Source: Halohasta litorea (lineage in GTDB: Archaea; Halobacteriota; Halobacteria; Halobacteriales; Haloferacaceae). From it: a stretch of 64,000 nucleotides of DNA. The position numbers and the translations under genes are program-made. Positions 1 to 7,866 of this stretch are shown piece by piece; position 1 is the stretch's first letter; every line of letters starts with the position of its first letter. Location of the stretch: NCBI RefSeq assembly GCF_024494645.1, contig NZ_JANHDJ010000006.1:124001-188000 (forward strand), written 5' to 3'. The notes beneath the pieces are model-generated. The model saw only the letters and a list, made by a program, of their open reading frames with translations. It had not been told where the DNA came from and ran no database searches.

Positions 1-1
1 A

Positions 2-223
2 CTCAGACTAACCGCATCCGATTCAAGCGATTCGTTGCCACAGAAGGATAAGGCGACAGCCCCTCTCGTCGATCCCAGCCACCCGGACGATCTCACCGAG
101 TGGCTCGAGTCGAAGTCTGCGTACACCACCGTTTCGTCAAATCCCGCTGCGAGTGCGATACTGACCGAGGACTTGACCACGGTGGCCGAGAAGAGCCAGT
201 TGGATACCTCAGAGAGTTTGTAG
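2..223 (+). CDS. C-terminal part of an unknown acidic protein (5' end outside window)
   Basis: The frame is open from the first bases of the window, so the gene begins upstream; 73 residues are visible. The visible part is acidic and rich in Ser, Thr and Asp and ends in LDTSESL. An in-frame TTG at 35 could start a 62-residue protein, but the open frame before it makes a longer gene more likely. No motif is recognised. The following gene starts 43 bp downstream behind its own promoter-like sequence, so the two need not be cotranscribed. Confidence 0.5.
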   Translation, partial: LRLTASDSSDSLPQKDKATAPLVDPSHPDDLTEWLESKSAYTTVSSNPAASAILTEDLTTVAEKSQLDTSESL

Positions 224-256
224 CCCCCGAAAGGAGATGTAGGGGAGTCTAAGGAG
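216..256 (+). promoter_or_regulatory. Class I promoter-like element (T-rich hexamer, C run, G run)
   Basis: GTTTGTAGCCCCCGAAAGG is followed by a purine-rich AGGGGAGTCTAAGG stretch, about 20-50 bp before the ATG at 266. It matches the pattern repeated upstream of about eleven other genes here, although the hexamer is weaker (TTTGTA instead of TTTTTA). Confidence 0.4.
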
Positions 257-265
257 ACACCACAC

Positions 266-634
266 ATGGATACAATCACCGTCGAAGCGTTCGAGACACT
301 CGACAGAAACGTAGCTGAGGTCAGCACCGACGCGGAGGCATACATCGAGGTCGAAGTCACCCGAAAGGAGGCTGTCGACGTCGACGACGCACTCAGCAGC
401 CTCCTCAAAGAGGCGATCGGCGGAGAGTACGGCAACGCCGAGCAGGTGTCGAATTTCAAGCGACTCTGGGAAGGTCGGTCTCAACAGAACCCGACCATCA
501 TGATCACCAGCTCCGACGAAGCCGACATCGCACTCGACGCTTTGGATCGGTTCGAAGCGGACGAACTCGATCTCACAGACCGGATCCATGACGACCTGGT
601 CGAGGCCATCAACGAGACCAGCGTCGATCTGTAG
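266..634 (+). CDS. Unknown acidic protein, 122 aa
   Basis: Starts at ATG 266, about 40 bp behind the class I promoter-like element. The protein is strongly acidic with alternating charged and hydrophobic positions, as in a soluble alpha/beta protein from a high-salt cytoplasm. It has no signal peptide, cysteine or membrane segment. I do not recognise the family. It is the first of several small same-strand genes (266-1930) separated by short gaps or overlaps, which looks like an operon. Confidence 0.7.
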   Translation: MDTITVEAFETLDRNVAEVSTDAEAYIEVEVTRKEAVDVDDALSSLLKEAIGGEYGNAEQVSNFKRLWEGRSQQNPTIMITSSDEADIALDALDRFEADELDLTDRIHDDLVEAINETSVDL

Positions 635-654
635 CCCGCACCGAATCAATTCTC

Positions 655-1065
655 ATGAGTTCAGCACACCACCCAGCAACAAGCACCGAGACCTGTATCG
701 ACTACACCGAAACCGAACACTCAGTCCGGCTCTCACACCGAGATGAGCCGCTAGAGGTGACGTTCGATAAGGCGTATGAAGACGCCCCGACCAAGTTCAG
801 CGTCGTCGCATACGAACACCTGATCGCAGACCACCTCGTCGGGCCGTTCGCCGAGACCGACTTCGAGATCGACACGGTCCACGAGGATTCCGCTCACTTC
901 TTCCTCACGACCGAACTCCACAACGTGGATTCGTACGAAGAACTGGTCGACATCCTCTCGACAGTCGCGAACTACGCTTGGGAGTATCCCGGTGGTTGCT
1001 GGCTCAACGTCCAGACGGTCGAATCGGACCATCACTCCCACGTCGTCGCGACGATCATCCCATGA
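655..1065 (+). CDS. Unknown protein, tandem paralogue 1, 136 aa
   Basis: It overlaps the next gene in an ATGA junction (start 1062, stop 1063-1065), a typical translational-coupling arrangement. It is a diverged paralogue of that next gene. Both have a YxETExSV segment near the N-terminus followed by a hydrophobic strand ending in VTF or VNF, and both have a (F/S)(F/I)(L/I)TTE strand followed by a helix ending in (A/E)YAW. No catalytic motif or signal is seen. The function is unknown; the pattern suggests a small alpha/beta fold. Confidence 0.72.
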   Translation: MSSAHHPATSTETCIDYTETEHSVRLSHRDEPLEVTFDKAYEDAPTKFSVVAYEHLIADHLVGPFAETDFEIDTVHEDSAHFFLTTELHNVDSYEELVDILSTVANYAWEYPGGCWLNVQTVESDHHSHVVATIIP

Positions 1066-1478
1066 CCATGACCACCTACCCATACTCCGACAACGAGAAC
1101 CGGAAATTCACCTACGAAGAGACCGAGCAGAGCGTCACGATCACTCACGAGCCGGAAGCTGTGTCGGTTAACTTCAAGCACGTCTCGAACCCCACTCGCA
1201 ATACAAAGCTGAGCATCATCGTCAACCGAGGGGGCTTAGAACAGTTCCCAACCGACCTGTTCGACGAGACCCCATTCGAGCCAGCAATAGCCGAGGTCGG
1301 CAACCGAACATCGTTCATCACGACCGAATTCGTTGAGCTCGACGCCTACACGGTACTACTCCCAGTTCTCAAGGCACTCGCAGAGTACGCCTGGGTGGAC
1401 AACATGAATTCACTCCACATCCACAACAGCGATACCCCCGCAGCGAATCACCTCGTGTGCGTCCTCGGGGAGATATAG
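1062..1478 (+). CDS. Unknown protein, tandem paralogue 2, 138 aa
   Basis: The frame is open further upstream to 978, but ATG 1062 is chosen because it overlaps the previous stop as ATGA and gives an N-terminus (MTMTTYPYSD) that aligns with the paralogue upstream. Shared landmarks are YEETEQSV, the SFITTEF strand and the LAEYAW helix end. No enzymatic motif is seen. The duplication is old, because only key positions are retained. The two proteins may form a heteromer, which is a guess based only on the overlap. Confidence 0.72.
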   Translation: MTMTTYPYSDNENRKFTYEETEQSVTITHEPEAVSVNFKHVSNPTRNTKLSIIVNRGGLEQFPTDLFDETPFEPAIAEVGNRTSFITTEFVELDAYTVLLPVLKALAEYAWVDNMNSLHIHNSDTPAANHLVCVLGEI

Positions 1479-1522
1479 AGCGATAAGGTCAAACCCTCAG
1501 ACACCAGTTTCCCGATAACAAC

Positions 1523-1930
1523 ATGGCCCACCACGACATTCCCGATCTTCCGTCTGGCTGGGTGGTCTCCACGAACATCGAGGAGCACATCTCGCTGCTC
1601 CGTGCGGAAGGGGAAACGCGCTACTCGATCGCGATCTACCCGACGAATCCAGCAACCACCCATTCAGGATGGACCGTGATGGGCCTCGCGAACTACGAGC
1701 CATTCCGCCCAGTCTTCACAGACAACGCCACACTCGAGGACGCACTCTCCACCGCGATTGACGAGATCACCGCAAAGAACAACGGCGAGCAGATCACCCA
1801 CGTCAGGAAGGCAGGCGGCGACCAAGACGCAGACCCGACGGACAACCCCGAACCGGAGTCGGACGATGAAGACACAGAAACAGACTCAGACTCCGGCGAC
1901 GGACAAAGCGATCTGAACCACTGGACCTGA
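1523..1930 (+). CDS. Unknown protein with long acidic disordered tail, 135 aa
   Basis: ATG 1523 begins a globular N-terminal part of about 90 residues containing WVVSTN and a Tyr/Pro-rich strand region. A tail of about 35 residues, almost entirely Asp, Glu, Ser, Thr and Pro, follows and ends in LNHWT. Such tails are common in haloarchaeal soluble proteins. No domain is recognised. It lies 44 bp after the preceding gene and ends just before a class I promoter-like element. Confidence 0.7.
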   Translation: MAHHDIPDLPSGWVVSTNIEEHISLLRAEGETRYSIAIYPTNPATTHSGWTVMGLANYEPFRPVFTDNATLEDALSTAIDEITAKNNGEQITHVRKAGGDQDADPTDNPEPESDDEDTETDSDSGDGQSDLNHWT

Positions 1931-1931
1931 A

Positions 1932-1972
1932 GTTTTTATCCACCAGATCGAGTGATGCGGAGTTCGGAATAG
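1932..1972 (+). promoter_or_regulatory. Class I promoter-like element
   Basis: GTTTTTATCCACCAG followed by a G-rich stretch, immediately after the stop of the upstream gene and about 50 bp before ATG 1985. It belongs to the shared TTTTTA, C run, G run pattern. Confidence 0.5.
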
Positions 1973-1984
1973 GTGAGAAGAGAT

Positions 1985-2938
1985 ATGACCGGATCAACAA
2001 CCCAATCAAGCGGTGCTGTAACGCTCTCAGATATCGACTATACGACCATCGCCGCCCCTGAAGTAGACGAATCGGCGGTTGAAGAAACAATCACCACTCC
2101 CGAACAAGTCTTCAACTGTGAGCAAGGGGACGTCCTCTGGATCGCCGGGACGGAGTACGTCGTCGTCGACGAGTCATTCACCATCCTCGGGAAGAACCCC
2201 CTCATCGTCGTCGGCGAAGACGGTACGCATGGGAAGCTCGCAGCAGGAATGACCGATGGCTCAGCCGGTGGCGTCGCGTGGGTCGACACACTCGCAGACT
2301 GTGAAACAGGCGGCGTTCGAAAAGCACACCTCCTCGGCGAGTTCGGGGATATCTACAAGCTGAAAACGAACGGCTTGGAGATGCTTCACTCGTATCTCCC
2401 AGACACAGACACTCGGTCCTGTCCCAGCTGTACGCACGATGGAACGGGGAAACCGATCCGCATCGAAGAGCAGGGAACCAAGACGATCGAAATCAAGCGA
2501 TGTCTCAACACAGACTGCTCTCAGCCCTTCCGATTCGTTCGAGAGACCCCTGAACCAGACCGGGCAACAGTCCTGACATACGACGACAAGACGGACACGC
2601 TCAACCCACACACCGTGTCGGGACGCTTCAAGTGCGACCGCCAGGACGATTTTAAGTTCCCCATCGACACCAACACCGCTCGCGACGAAGGTATCTACAG
2701 TGCTCAAGAGGTAGCCGACTTCATTAATCCGAAGATGGTTGGCGACCCGTACGGTTTCGTCAGGATCAAAGACGACAACCGGTGGGGCCAAGACCGACTC
2801 CATATCCAGTGGAAAAACGCGAAGGGCTACAGCGCAGATATGCGGATTACGTTCAAGCGAGTAAGCACAGAGCCGGAAACCTACTGGGAGGCCCTCCACC
2901 GAGTTTCAGGAATCGCCCTTGCGGACCTCTTCGAATAA
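1985..2938 (+). CDS. Unknown protein with central zinc ribbon, 317 aa
   Basis: A GTG at 1973 is in frame, but ATG 1985 (MTGSTTQ) is preferred. The centre carries CPSC and, about 30 residues later, CLNTDC, a four-cysteine zinc ribbon. The N-terminal part contains DVLWIAGTEYVVVDE, which looks like a small beta-barrel, and the C-terminal part contains basic and aromatic residues (YGFVRIKDDNRWG, DMRITFKRV). This suggests a nucleic-acid-associated protein, but no enzyme motif is visible. It is preceded by a class I promoter-like element and followed by the tRNA-like gene. Confidence 0.75.
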   Translation: MTGSTTQSSGAVTLSDIDYTTIAAPEVDESAVEETITTPEQVFNCEQGDVLWIAGTEYVVVDESFTILGKNPLIVVGEDGTHGKLAAGMTDGSAGGVAWVDTLADCETGGVRKAHLLGEFGDIYKLKTNGLEMLHSYLPDTDTRSCPSCTHDGTGKPIRIEEQGTKTIEIKRCLNTDCSQPFRFVRETPEPDRATVLTYDDKTDTLNPHTVSGRFKCDRQDDFKFPIDTNTARDEGIYSAQEVADFINPKMVGDPYGFVRIKDDNRWGQDRLHIQWKNAKGYSADMRITFKRVSTEPETYWEALHRVSGIALADLFE

Positions 2939-3027
2939 TTCCAACCCGCAGATATGAAACGGCCTAAGGGCGTTCCAAATCGGATCGAAGTAGACCGGAC
3001 TGGGTAGAGAGGCCGCCTCTAGATTTT

Positions 3028-3038
3028 ATTTATATATC
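3028..3038 (+). promoter_or_regulatory. TATA box upstream of tRNA-like gene
   Basis: TTTATATATCC is the strongest TATA-like stretch in this area and lies about 65 bp upstream of the tRNA-like gene. The leader between them contains a perfect 6-bp hairpin, GCCCGA with TCGGGC, at about 3074-3090. Confidence 0.5.
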
Positions 3039-3100
3039 CCGTTTGGGGTGTGGGAATCAAATAGATAGAAGACGCCCGATCACCTCGGGCAACCGCAACA

Positions 3101-3218
3101 GGGGCCGTAGTTCAAACGGCAGAACACCTTAGCTGTGAGACAACTTCGAACATTGTACAATCGTCCGGCCTTTCCAACTCACGCGAGGCAGCTCTGGGTT
3201 CGAACCCCAGCGACCCCC
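3101..3218 (+). tRNA. tRNA-His-like gene (anticodon GTG) with intron of about 44 nt
   Basis: The acceptor strands 3101-3107 and 3211-3217 pair with one C-A mismatch. T8-A9 and the D-stem GTTC/GAAC (3110-3113, 3122-3125) enclose a standard 8-nt loop with GG. The T-arm 3194-3208 is perfect, CTGGG-TTCGAAC-CCCAG, with a 5-nt variable loop. The anticodon stem 3127-3132 pairs with 3184-3188 and has one bulged A. The GTG anticodon lies at 3135-3137. An intron of roughly 3140-3182 contains CTCAC, which pairs with GTGAG of the anticodon loop, the central helix expected of an archaeal bulge-helix-bulge splice site. The discriminator base is C, as expected for His. The mismatch and bulge leave open a tRNA pseudogene or an element-borne variant. 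Confidence 0.6.
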
Positions 3219-3328
3219 TATGTAGCCAGACAGCGACGCACTCCGGAGTGGCAGATCATGACTAGCCCACTACGGCAGATGGTAGTGAACCACCCGTTCA
3301 ACGGACGGACGGGCACAATGACAACAAC

Positions 3329-3919
3329 ATGACGACACAAGACACAGACAGAGGGCAGGTAGGTATCGGCACACTCATCGTGTTCATCGCGATGGTTCTC
3401 GTCGCCGCGATCGCCGCAGGCGTGCTCATCAACACGGCCGGCTTCCTTCAGACGCAGGCCGAAGCAACGGGCGAAGAGAGTACACAGCAGGTCAGCGACC
3501 GGCTCCAGATCGTGAGTCAGTCGGGGTACCTCGACGACCCGAGTGCCGGTGACGTCGATCACTTGCAGTTCGTGGTCGCCCAGTCGCCAGGTGCCAGTAA
3601 CATCGACTTGGACGAAGTATCGGCAGAGTTGATTGGGGCAGACGGACAAGAAACCATTCAGCTTGACGATAGCTCCGCCTCGATCGACATTTTCACTGGG
3701 GGCAGCAACAACGTGCTGACCGATAATGGTGACCGAGCAGAGGTCTCCATCGCGCTCACCACCGACAACGACATCGGAGTCGCTGACGGGGACGAACTGG
3801 GCTACGTGCTCGCAGAGGGTGACTCCCTCTCCGTTTCGTTCACAACGGCTTCGGGGGCGTCAACCACCACGGAGATCCGTATCCCGAGTACCGTCGTCGA
3901 AAATTCGGTGAGGCTGTAA
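3329..3919 (+). CDS. Archaellin (archaeal flagellin), 196 aa
   Basis: The N-terminus carries a class III (type IV pilin-like) signal: [13 protein letters not shown] and a hydrophobic stretch rich in Ala, Val and Ile up to [13 protein letters not shown], then [11 protein letters not shown]. Prepilin peptidase is expected to cut just before the GIGTLIVF segment, and the hydrophobic helix forms the filament core. The remainder (about residues 55-196) is a beta-rich outer domain ending in SVRL. The length is typical for haloarchaeal archaellins. It sits 3 bp upstream of a second archaellin. No arlCDEFGHIJ motor genes are in the window, so assembly would depend on the host. Confidence 0.93.
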   Translation: MTTQDTDRGQVGIGTLIVFIAMVLVAAIAAGVLINTAGFLQTQAEATGEESTQQVSDRLQIVSQSGYLDDPSAGDVDHLQFVVAQSPGASNIDLDEVSAELIGADGQETIQLDDSSASIDIFTGGSNNVLTDNGDRAEVSIALTTDNDIGVADGDELGYVLAEGDSLSVSFTTASGASTTTEIRIPSTVVENSVRL

Positions 3920-3921
3920 CG

Positions 3922-4926
3922 ATGTTCGAGTTCATCACTAACACAGAGGACCGAGGCCAGGTCGGTATCGGCACGCTCATCGTGTTCATCGCGATGGTTC
4001 TCGTCGCTGCGATCGCCGCAGGCGTTCTCATCAACACGGCCGGCTTCCTTCAGACGCAGGCCGAAGCAACGGGCGAAGAAAGCACGGACCTCGTCTCAGA
4101 GCGTGTCAACGTGAACAGCGAGGTTGGTGTTGTCGGCGACAGTAGTACAGGCACGCTCGACGAGATTCGCCTCGGAGTCACGGGCGCTCCCGGTGCGGGT
4201 CAGATCGATCTCTCTGAAACCACCATCCAAGCCGTCGGGCCGGGTGGGCAGGAGAATCTGGTTTTCGTTGACTCTACATCCGGCGGTTCGCAGGTGACTC
4301 AGTTGTCCGCTCCGGCCATCGGTGCAAGTGACACCAGTGTCTCCATCTCCATCAGCTACAACAACATCGACGGTCTTGACGCAGCCGACACCGATCAGGA
4401 TCTGGTTCTCGAGTACCACGCTGGCGGTGTTTCCGCCACTGCGGACGACACCACGACGGTGACAGGAGCCGACCTTGACGGTCAGTCGTTCACCTTCGAC
4501 TCGGCCGGTAGTGGAGACAACGAGATCAACACCGGAGGGTCGCTCTCGGCTGGAGACGAATTCGTTGTTGACCTCCAAGACACCAGCGACAGTTCCGTTC
4601 TCGACACACAGGTCACCCAGACTGTGGACTCCGGCAGCGCAGCCGAGAGTACCACGACTACGGGGGGAAGCAGTGTCACTGACCTCGGAGCGAACGAGTT
4701 CGCTGTCGGTGAAGACGGAGACTTTGAGTCGTCACCTGTCCTCAACGACCAGGATGACTACACTATCCTGATCAACCCCGCCGCGGGCGCGTTCGACGAC
4801 GGAACGGCCTTCAGCCAGGGTCAGGAGGCAACCCTCGACATCGTGTCGCCCGCAGGCGCGACGACGCAGGTCGAACTCCGTGCCCCGGACCTCTTCAGCA
4901 AAAACGGCGAAGCGGTCCGGCTCTAA
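3922..4926 (+). CDS. Archaellin, long variant with enlarged outer domain, 334 aa
   Basis: Residues from about 10 to 55 are almost identical to the upstream archaellin, including [14 protein letters not shown] and the ATGEEST end, whereas the outer domains differ. This copy is about 140 residues longer, with an extra Asp/Ser/Thr/Gly-rich beta region (about residues 150-290) before the usual C-terminal end EAVRL. It follows 2 bp after the previous stop and is surely cotranscribed. The extra region would be exposed on the filament surface. It may alter host archaella, or form a separate filament. Confidence 0.92.
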   Translation: MFEFITNTEDRGQVGIGTLIVFIAMVLVAAIAAGVLINTAGFLQTQAEATGEESTDLVSERVNVNSEVGVVGDSSTGTLDEIRLGVTGAPGAGQIDLSETTIQAVGPGGQENLVFVDSTSGGSQVTQLSAPAIGASDTSVSISISYNNIDGLDAADTDQDLVLEYHAGGVSATADDTTTVTGADLDGQSFTFDSAGSGDNEINTGGSLSAGDEFVVDLQDTSDSSVLDTQVTQTVDSGSAAESTTTTGGSSVTDLGANEFAVGEDGDFESSPVLNDQDDYTILINPAAGAFDDGTAFSQGQEATLDIVSPAGATTQVELRAPDLFSKNGEAVRL

Positions 4927-5036
4927 CGAGCTATCTAGCACCGAGACCCAACGTTTGCGGAACAGTTTTTTCGACCACAGGGGCGTCTCGTACAACCGAA
5001 CAATCATACATCATCGTACGAGGTCGTGCCGGCGTT

Positions 5037-5639
5037 CTAATGGTGAGTTTCAATACCAGCCAAAAAATCCGCAACCCGATGCCGAGGCCGGTCTGGCGTG
5101 GGGCCTAAGACTCGGTGGATATCAGGGGCGACAGACGTTCGCTTGATATCTGGGGGATGGAGAACATATACAGAACAAGTCACCGCAAAATAACCACTCG
5201 GAGTATCACTTGTACGGGCACATTCGGTGCTACAATACCACCCCAGAATCTTGAACTCCTCCGAAAGATCTTCTGGTCCGACGACAATCTCGATTGTCTC
5301 AAGCGGGACCGAAACAGAATGGAGGGGGACATCCACTGCCTCCATTCCCTTCTCCAGTAACTCCTCTTGTTCCGTGCCAGATAGCGGGTAATTCTGAGAC
5401 AGATACATCCCGCAAGCGGTTTCTCCTGCTACTCGACTCTCATAGTCGAATTTCTCGCAATTAGGGTTGTTACAGATGTACGCCGCAGGATTGTATCCTA
5501 ACTTCCCCAAATTTTGAACAAATGTGTCCAGCTCCCATCTCACGACTATGTGTTCGAAGTCTGAGAGTCTACTTTCAAGCTCTTCTTCCAGCTCGACCCT
5601 CTTTTCATGTGTCTCTACCCAACGCTGGTGAGTCGCCAT
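5037..5639 (-). CDS. Unknown cysteine-rich (zinc) protein, 200 aa
   Basis: Starts at ATG 5639 on the minus strand. The first 40 residues are a charged helix (HEKRVELEEELESRLSDFE), perhaps a coiled coil. Cysteine motifs follow: CNNPNC at about 56-61, a single Cys near 76 (TACGMY) and CSTEC at about 135-139, probably two zinc knuckles. The C-terminus is basic. No enzyme motif is recognised. It points away from the membrane protein at 5797 and is convergent with the archaellins. Confidence 0.68.
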   Translation of the reverse strand: MATHQRWVETHEKRVELEEELESRLSDFEHIVVRWELDTFVQNLGKLGYNPAAYICNNPNCEKFDYESRVAGETACGMYLSQNYPLSGTEQEELLEKGMEAVDVPLHSVSVPLETIEIVVGPEDLSEEFKILGWYCSTECARTSDTPSGYFAVTCSVYVLHPPDIKRTSVAPDIHRVLGPTPDRPRHRVADFLAGIETHH

Positions 5640-5796
5640 ATCTTATATTCCGAGCGAGAGTATATAACATCCTCTGTCAACGTAAGTTACTAAACCGACT
5701 CGCACACCCATCCAATGATACCTTATAGTACAAAGTCACACCACCCGATCTGACCGGTATCTCTAAGACAGTCTCCCCCAACCGTCAGATAGGAAA

Positions 5797-6015
5797 ATGC
5801 CGACATTACCGCTTGCGCTCAGTACACCGCTTCAGGTTCCGCTCATGTTACCGCTCGGAATCGGCCCACTCCAGTTGGCGGTCCTCGTGCTACTCCTCTT
5901 TTCGACGACAGGGCTGTTTATCGCTCTCTCGAAACAGATGAGTGGAGGGAAAGCACTCGGATCTGCAATCGGCCTCTACGTGTTGATGGCCGGCTGGACG
6001 TTCCTCGTCGTCTAA
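5797..6015 (+). CDS. Small membrane protein, 72 aa
   Basis: Two hydrophobic segments are separated by a short polar turn (KQMSGGK). The first is about residues 20-45 (LQLAVLVLLLFSTTGLFIAL) and the second about 52-72 (SAIGLYVLMAGWTFLVV). A Pro/Leu-rich N-terminus precedes them. This is a two-helix membrane protein of unknown role. It lies between a divergent zinc protein and the methyltransferase gene. Confidence 0.55.
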   Translation: MPTLPLALSTPLQVPLMLPLGIGPLQLAVLVLLLFSTTGLFIALSKQMSGGKALGSAIGLYVLMAGWTFLVV

Positions 6016-6045
6016 CACAACTAGAGCGAGTGTAACAAAGAGGGG

Positions 6046-6083
6046 AGTTTTTGTGCCCCGAGTGGAGTCAGAGGAGGAAGTAG
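6046..6083 (+). promoter_or_regulatory. Class I promoter-like element before methyltransferase
   Basis: GAGTTTTTGTGCCCCGAGTGGAG with a following purine-rich tract ends about 10 bp before ATG 6093. GGGG (6042-6045) and CCCC (6056-6059) flank the T tract and could pair. Confidence 0.5.
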
Positions 6084-6092
6084 AAGATCTCC

Positions 6093-7799
6093 ATGTCCAC
6101 TCGATCACCAAGTAGAGATGTCCAGTATACGCTCCGAGATGACGGTTTTCTGTTCTCCGAAGCGTATCTCACAGGCGGGAACCGGGAAACCGCTGAAAAC
6201 TACCTGTGGCCAGTCCCGGTGTTTCAGCGCCTGCGAGAGGATACGGCCGCAACGATAGGTCACAGCGGGGATGTAATCAGACCCGGCGACATCCTCGAGT
6301 ATTGTGGCGGCGACTACGAGGAGTACCTTCTCGTGGTAGCGATTCTACCAACGCCCGCGAAGTTCCGCCCCGGCTTGGAAATCGCCAATTCGGATCGTAT
6401 CCTCTGTTACTCGTCGAACAGCGAGTCCTACAGGCTCTTTCTCGGTGGGGCGTTCATCAATCTCTCCGGCAACCGACTCGATCACGAGACTGGCGAGTAC
6501 GTTCTTCACGAGGATGCGGCCCCACTCATCGAACCATCCACGAACATCCCCGCAGATGTGACCCACCCCCCGTGTCCGGAAATCCTCCCCGACGATGGGA
6601 ACCCGTCTGCGTACGCGAAGGAGAACTACCCCCACACCCACCCACCTGAAAGGGCGATCCGTCTGACCACCGCAACAGCCGGCGAGACGAAGCCGATCGG
6701 CGAGTTCACCAACGAAATCCACCACGGCGACGCCTGTGAGGTCTTGGCGACGATTCCGACCAGTTCGGTCCACGCTTGGATCACCTCACCACCCTATTAC
6801 TCGTTGAGGGATTACGACGTCGACGGGCAGATCGGCCGAGAAGGGTCTGTCACCGAGTATCTCGAGTCCATCATGGCCGTCGTCAACCAGCTCATGCGGG
6901 TCACCCGCAACGATGGTCTCGGAGCTCTCGTCGTCGACGACGCATATCAGGGCGGGTCGGTCAAGGGAATCCCCCACCGACTCCACCAAGAGATCACCAA
7001 GCAGGGCTTCGAGATCGTCCACCACGCGCCGTGGACGAAGCCAAACGGAAAGCCCGACGCCGCGACGAATCGCTACTCTCACCGTCACGAGCACATCCTA
7101 ATCATCGCCCACGACGGCGGCGATCACTACTTCCACAAGCAAGCCTCGGCAGACCCGACCGACGTCTTCGACTTCGCTGTCGGGACAAGCGACGCCGACC
7201 ATGACGCCATCTACCCCATCGGGCTGCCGAAAGAGTTGATCCGGACGACCGTCCCCGAGAAGGTCTGCCCGAAGTGTGGCGCACCGTACGAAGAGCAATA
7301 CGAGGTCACCGACATTCGGAACCTCCCCAGCGATCGCCCACAAGCTCAGCGAGCTCTCGAACTCGCGTCACGACACGACCTCACCGACGACCACCTTCGC
7401 GCTCTCAGATCAGTCGGGCTCGGCCACACCGGACAAGCAAAGCGAACGCAGTCCGGAACCGGGAACAATACCGACAGCGTCGAACAGCTCGCCACAGAGG
7501 CAGAAGACGCACTCGGCAGTTACGCGAGAGAGTTCACCAACCCGAACAAGGAGCTGACCGGCCACATTCCGTCCTGTTCCTGCGAGACAGACACGGAGGC
7601 GAAAGCGGGGATCGTGGTCGATCCGTTCTTCGGATCCGGCACGACGGGGAGGGCTGCGAAATCACTCCGACGGCGGTGGATCGGCATCGAACTCAACGAA
7701 GATTATATCGCGACAGCCCAGTCTCGAATCGGCGTCGACGTAAGCGAACCAGATCGGCTAACCGACGAGAATCAGAATACTCTCACGAACTTCGTGTGA
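6093..7799 (+). CDS. Beta-class DNA methyltransferase (N4-cytosine or N6-adenine), 568 aa
   Basis: The catalytic motif IV, TSPPYY (about 231-236), precedes the SAM-binding motif I, DPFFGSGTT (about 510-518), the permuted order of beta-class amino-methyltransferases. TSPPY is more usual for N4-cytosine enzymes, though N6-adenine cannot be excluded. A segment of about 200 residues upstream of the catalytic part is unassigned and may be a target-recognition or accessory domain. A CPKCGAPY pair lies near 390. No matching restriction enzyme is adjacent, so this may be an orphan methylase protecting or marking the element. The 3' end of the gene is part of a direct repeat that recurs about 950 bp downstream. 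Confidence 0.9.
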   Translation: MSTRSPSRDVQYTLRDDGFLFSEAYLTGGNRETAENYLWPVPVFQRLREDTAATIGHSGDVIRPGDILEYCGGDYEEYLLVVAILPTPAKFRPGLEIANSDRILCYSSNSESYRLFLGGAFINLSGNRLDHETGEYVLHEDAAPLIEPSTNIPADVTHPPCPEILPDDGNPSAYAKENYPHTHPPERAIRLTTATAGETKPIGEFTNEIHHGDACEVLATIPTSSVHAWITSPPYYSLRDYDVDGQIGREGSVTEYLESIMAVVNQLMRVTRNDGLGALVVDDAYQGGSVKGIPHRLHQEITKQGFEIVHHAPWTKPNGKPDAATNRYSHRHEHILIIAHDGGDHYFHKQASADPTDVFDFAVGTSDADHDAIYPIGLPKELIRTTVPEKVCPKCGAPYEEQYEVTDIRNLPSDRPQAQRALELASRHDLTDDHLRALRSVGLGHTGQAKRTQSGTGNNTDSVEQLATEAEDALGSYAREFTNPNKELTGHIPSCSCETDTEAKAGIVVDPFFGSGTTGRAAKSLRRRWIGIELNEDYIATAQSRIGVDVSEPDRLTDENQNTLTNFV

Positions 7800-7860
7800 G
7801 AATATCAACGACATCATACTAGCCCCAGAACGATTCATGTATAGACACACGCAGACACCG
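7773..7860. repeat. Direct repeat copy 1 (flanks jelly-roll gene A)
   Basis: Starts CAGAATACTCTCACGA inside the last codons of the methyltransferase and ends GCAGACACCG. A clearly similar copy is at 8722-8810. It contains a near-palindrome CTCACGA...TCGTGTGAG overlapping the methyltransferase stop, which may act as a terminator for both convergent genes. Confidence 0.7.
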
Positions 7861-7866
7861 GATGGC

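Noticed and set aside
3239-3250. Perfect palindrome CACTCCGGAGTG upstream of the first archaellin
   Set aside because: It could be an operator, but 12-bp palindromes occur by chance in GC-rich DNA and no second copy was seen, so it was not listed as a feature.
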